From positions 1-7,619 of the forward strand of contig DCWI01000017.1 in the NCBI GenBank assembly GCA_002328825.1: DNA of 7,619 bases, in the 5' to 3' direction. This document shows positions 6,292 to 7,619 of the stretch, one piece after another. Both the position numbers and the translations under genes were made by a program. Under the pieces are notes generated by a model that saw nothing but the letters and a program-made list of their open reading frames with translations, did no database searches and had not been told where the DNA came from. This stretch comes from Nitrospiraceae bacterium UBA2166. GTDB lineage: Bacteria; Nitrospirota; Nitrospiria; Nitrospirales; UBA2166. The first letter of the stretch is position 1. The number at the start of each line of letters is the position of its first letter.

Positions 6292-6355
6292 TACTGAACA
6301 ATAATGCTTTTATGGTACATGGTTGAGGAGAACGTGAGAGAACTGGTTATAGGCT

Positions 6356-6362
6356 AAGGTGA
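6356..6362 (+). promoter_or_regulatory. Shine-Dalgarno site supporting the GTG start of the DUF4105 gene
   Basis: AAGGTGA, preceded by T, lies seven nt before the GTG at 6370 and is complementary to the 16S rRNA tail. The frame upstream is closed by TAA at 6355-6357, so the only alternative is TTG at 6364, which is too close to the site. Confidence 0.65.
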
Positions 6363-6369
6363 TTTGAAA

Positions 6370-7619
6370 GTGCACCGTATATCCTATCTGCCAAAATGGG
6401 CCTTGCTGTATCTGATTGTGGTAAGTGCTTGTGTTGGCCTACTCGTCACGATTAATGATGCAAACGGGCAGGGGATGACTCAGTCCTCTAAAGAGGCTCA
6501 GGTCACTATTGCCCTTGTAACTTTTGGACCTGGGGAGGAAGCTTGGCAACGTTTTGGGCACAATGCAATCTGGGTCCGTGATTTCGCCAATGGGATTGAT
6601 ACACTCTACAATTACGGACGGTTTAGCTTTGAAGAAGAGAACTTCATTCTTCAATTTATTCAAGGCCATATGCGGTATTGGGTTGAGGCGCAAGATCCGG
6701 CAGTGACATTTCAGTTTTATCAATTCATGAATCGATCAATCCATGTGCAAGAGCTTGCGCTAAATCTTGATCAACGGATCTCATTACGAGATTTTCTGGA
6801 ATGGAATATCAAACCAGAGAACATGTTTTATAACTACGATTACTATACTGATAACTGCTCGACACGATTGCGTGATGCAATCGATAGTGTCGTAAACGGG
6901 GAGATTAAGCATCAAACGTATACGACCCCAACGGATTTGACATTTCGATTTCATACCCAGCGACTGGTAGCACAGTCTCCATGGCTATATACGGCTCTTC
7001 TTCTTGTGCTTGGTAATTCTGTGGATCAAGTGATTACTGTCTGGGAAGACATGTTTATTCCCATGACATTGCGCGAGCACATTCGAACGGTGATGATTTC
7101 TGGAGAAAATGGCACACTCGTCCCACTTGTGGCGCGAGAGCATACTGTTTTTGAAGGTACTACCTTGCTTGCTGATGATAAACCTTCGTTTTGGATTGTT
7201 TGGTATTTGTTGTGTGGGATTACGGTGGCAATGCTATTTTTGGTGTTAGAGAGGTTCGCAAGAGGGAATTGTTTTGCACGTGTTGCGTTTGTCGGAGTAA
7301 CGGGATTATGGACCATTATGATTGGGGTTGGGGGGATGCTCCTTGCAGGATTATGGTTTTTAACGGATCATTTCGATTCAGCTCATAACGAAAATCTCTT
7401 CTTCGTGACTCCGCTGGCGTTGCCGTTAGCAATTCTCATTCCGTTGGCGGTTTATGGTCAATCTACCGCTGTTCGTTGTGTGCTGCTCATGTGTCGGCTT
7501 GTCGCGGGTTCGGCACTCATTGGTTTTCTCGTTCAATCTCTTCCGATGTTCGACCAGGTCAATGGGGAGATTATCGCGTTTGTGCTACCTCCAAATATCG
7601 TATTGTGGCTCGTCATTGT
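6370..7619 (+). CDS. DUF4105 (Lnb N-terminal periplasmic domain) membrane protein, C-terminus cut by window edge
   Basis: Translation from GTG gives 416 codons with no stop before the window ends. Residues 8-27 form a signal anchor. The soluble part at about 45-265 is a DUF4105 domain: GPGEEAWQRFGHNAIWV (53-69, with H64), YNYGRFSF (80-88 region), and YNYDYYTDNCSTRLRD (about 155-170, with C163). From about 272 onward the chain is strongly hydrophobic, with helices near 272-293, 303-330, 342-362, 368-392 and 400 to the edge. This periplasmic-domain-plus-helices layout matches Lnb, reported as the lipoprotein N-acyltransferase of Bacteroides, where a conserved His and Cys are expected to be catalytic as in permuted NlpC/P60-like enzymes. 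Transfer of that function here is inference. It is divergent from the metal-uptake cluster, with a 179-nt spacer that contains an inverted repeat. The domain call is firm; the reaction is not. Confidence 0.85.
   Translation, partial: MHRISYLPKWALLYLIVVSACVGLLVTINDANGQGMTQSSKEAQVTIALVTFGPGEEAWQRFGHNAIWVRDFANGIDTLYNYGRFSFEEENFILQFIQGHMRYWVEAQDPAVTFQFYQFMNRSIHVQELALNLDQRISLRDFLEWNIKPENMFYNYDYYTDNCSTRLRDAIDSVVNGEIKHQTYTTPTDLTFRFHTQRLVAQSPWLYTALLLVLGNSVDQVITVWEDMFIPMTLREHIRTVMISGENGTLVPLVAREHTVFEGTTLLADDKPSFWIVWYLLCGITVAMLFLVLERFARGNCFARVAFVGVTGLWTIMIGVGGMLLAGLWFLTDHFDSAHNENLFFVTPLALPLAILIPLAVYGQSTAVRCVLLMCRLVAGSALIGFLVQSLPMFDQVNGEIIAFVLPPNIVLWLVI

Noticed and set aside
6323..6353. Plus-strand promoter TTGAGG ... 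TATAGG for the DUF4105 gene
   Set aside because: The spacing is 19 nt, both boxes are poor, and it would overlap the ribosome binding site.
6439..6723. Minus-strand open frame of 94 codons opposite the DUF4105 gene
   Set aside because: The plus frame carries clear DUF4105 motifs over this interval; the minus frame has no recognisable features.
1..7619. tRNA, rRNA, CRISPR arrays, transposase genes or attachment sites
   Set aside because: No regular repeat-spacer pattern, cloverleaf, transposase-like frame or long direct or terminal repeats were seen by eye on either strand.

Overview
The window comes from a Gram-negative bacterium. It carries type II secretion genes, an outer-membrane beta-barrel gene and several exported proteins, and it uses normal bacterial start, stop and Shine-Dalgarno signals. 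Base composition is intermediate and there is no sign of mobile DNA. The sequence alone does not fix the phylum; a proteobacterium or a Nitrospirota-like lineage would fit.

Almost everything lies on the minus strand and reads from right to left. From about 6230 down to 5885, a near-consensus sigma70 promoter drives a 101-residue exported protein rich in His. Next comes a porin-like protein (5702-4374), then a metal ABC importer of the ZnuA/ZnuC/ZnuB type: binding protein 4331-3360, ATPase 3348-2656, permease 2659-1781. The importer genes are tightly packed, with an 11-nt gap and a 4-nt ATGA overlap. After 82 nt with no convincing terminator, the same strand continues with type II secretion genes: gspF (1698-478), gspG (466-26), and the first 11 codons of a further pseudopilin (33-1) whose ATG overlaps the gspG stop codon. 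That last gene runs off the left edge.

On the plus strand, the right end (6370-7619, open at the edge) encodes a membrane protein with a periplasmic DUF4105/Lnb-type domain. It has an FGH motif and a DNCSTR motif, followed by a hydrophobic multi-helix C-terminal half. It is divergent from the minus-strand cluster, and a 179-nt spacer with an 8-bp inverted repeat separates the two.

The most coherent reading is a metal (probably zinc) acquisition module. A porin would admit the metal across the outer membrane, the His-rich small protein and the binding protein would handle it in the periplasm, and the ABC complex would import it. The porin and the small protein are the least characterised parts. 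The second item of interest is the DUF4105 protein, whose architecture resembles the lipoprotein N-acyltransferase Lnb described in Bacteroides.
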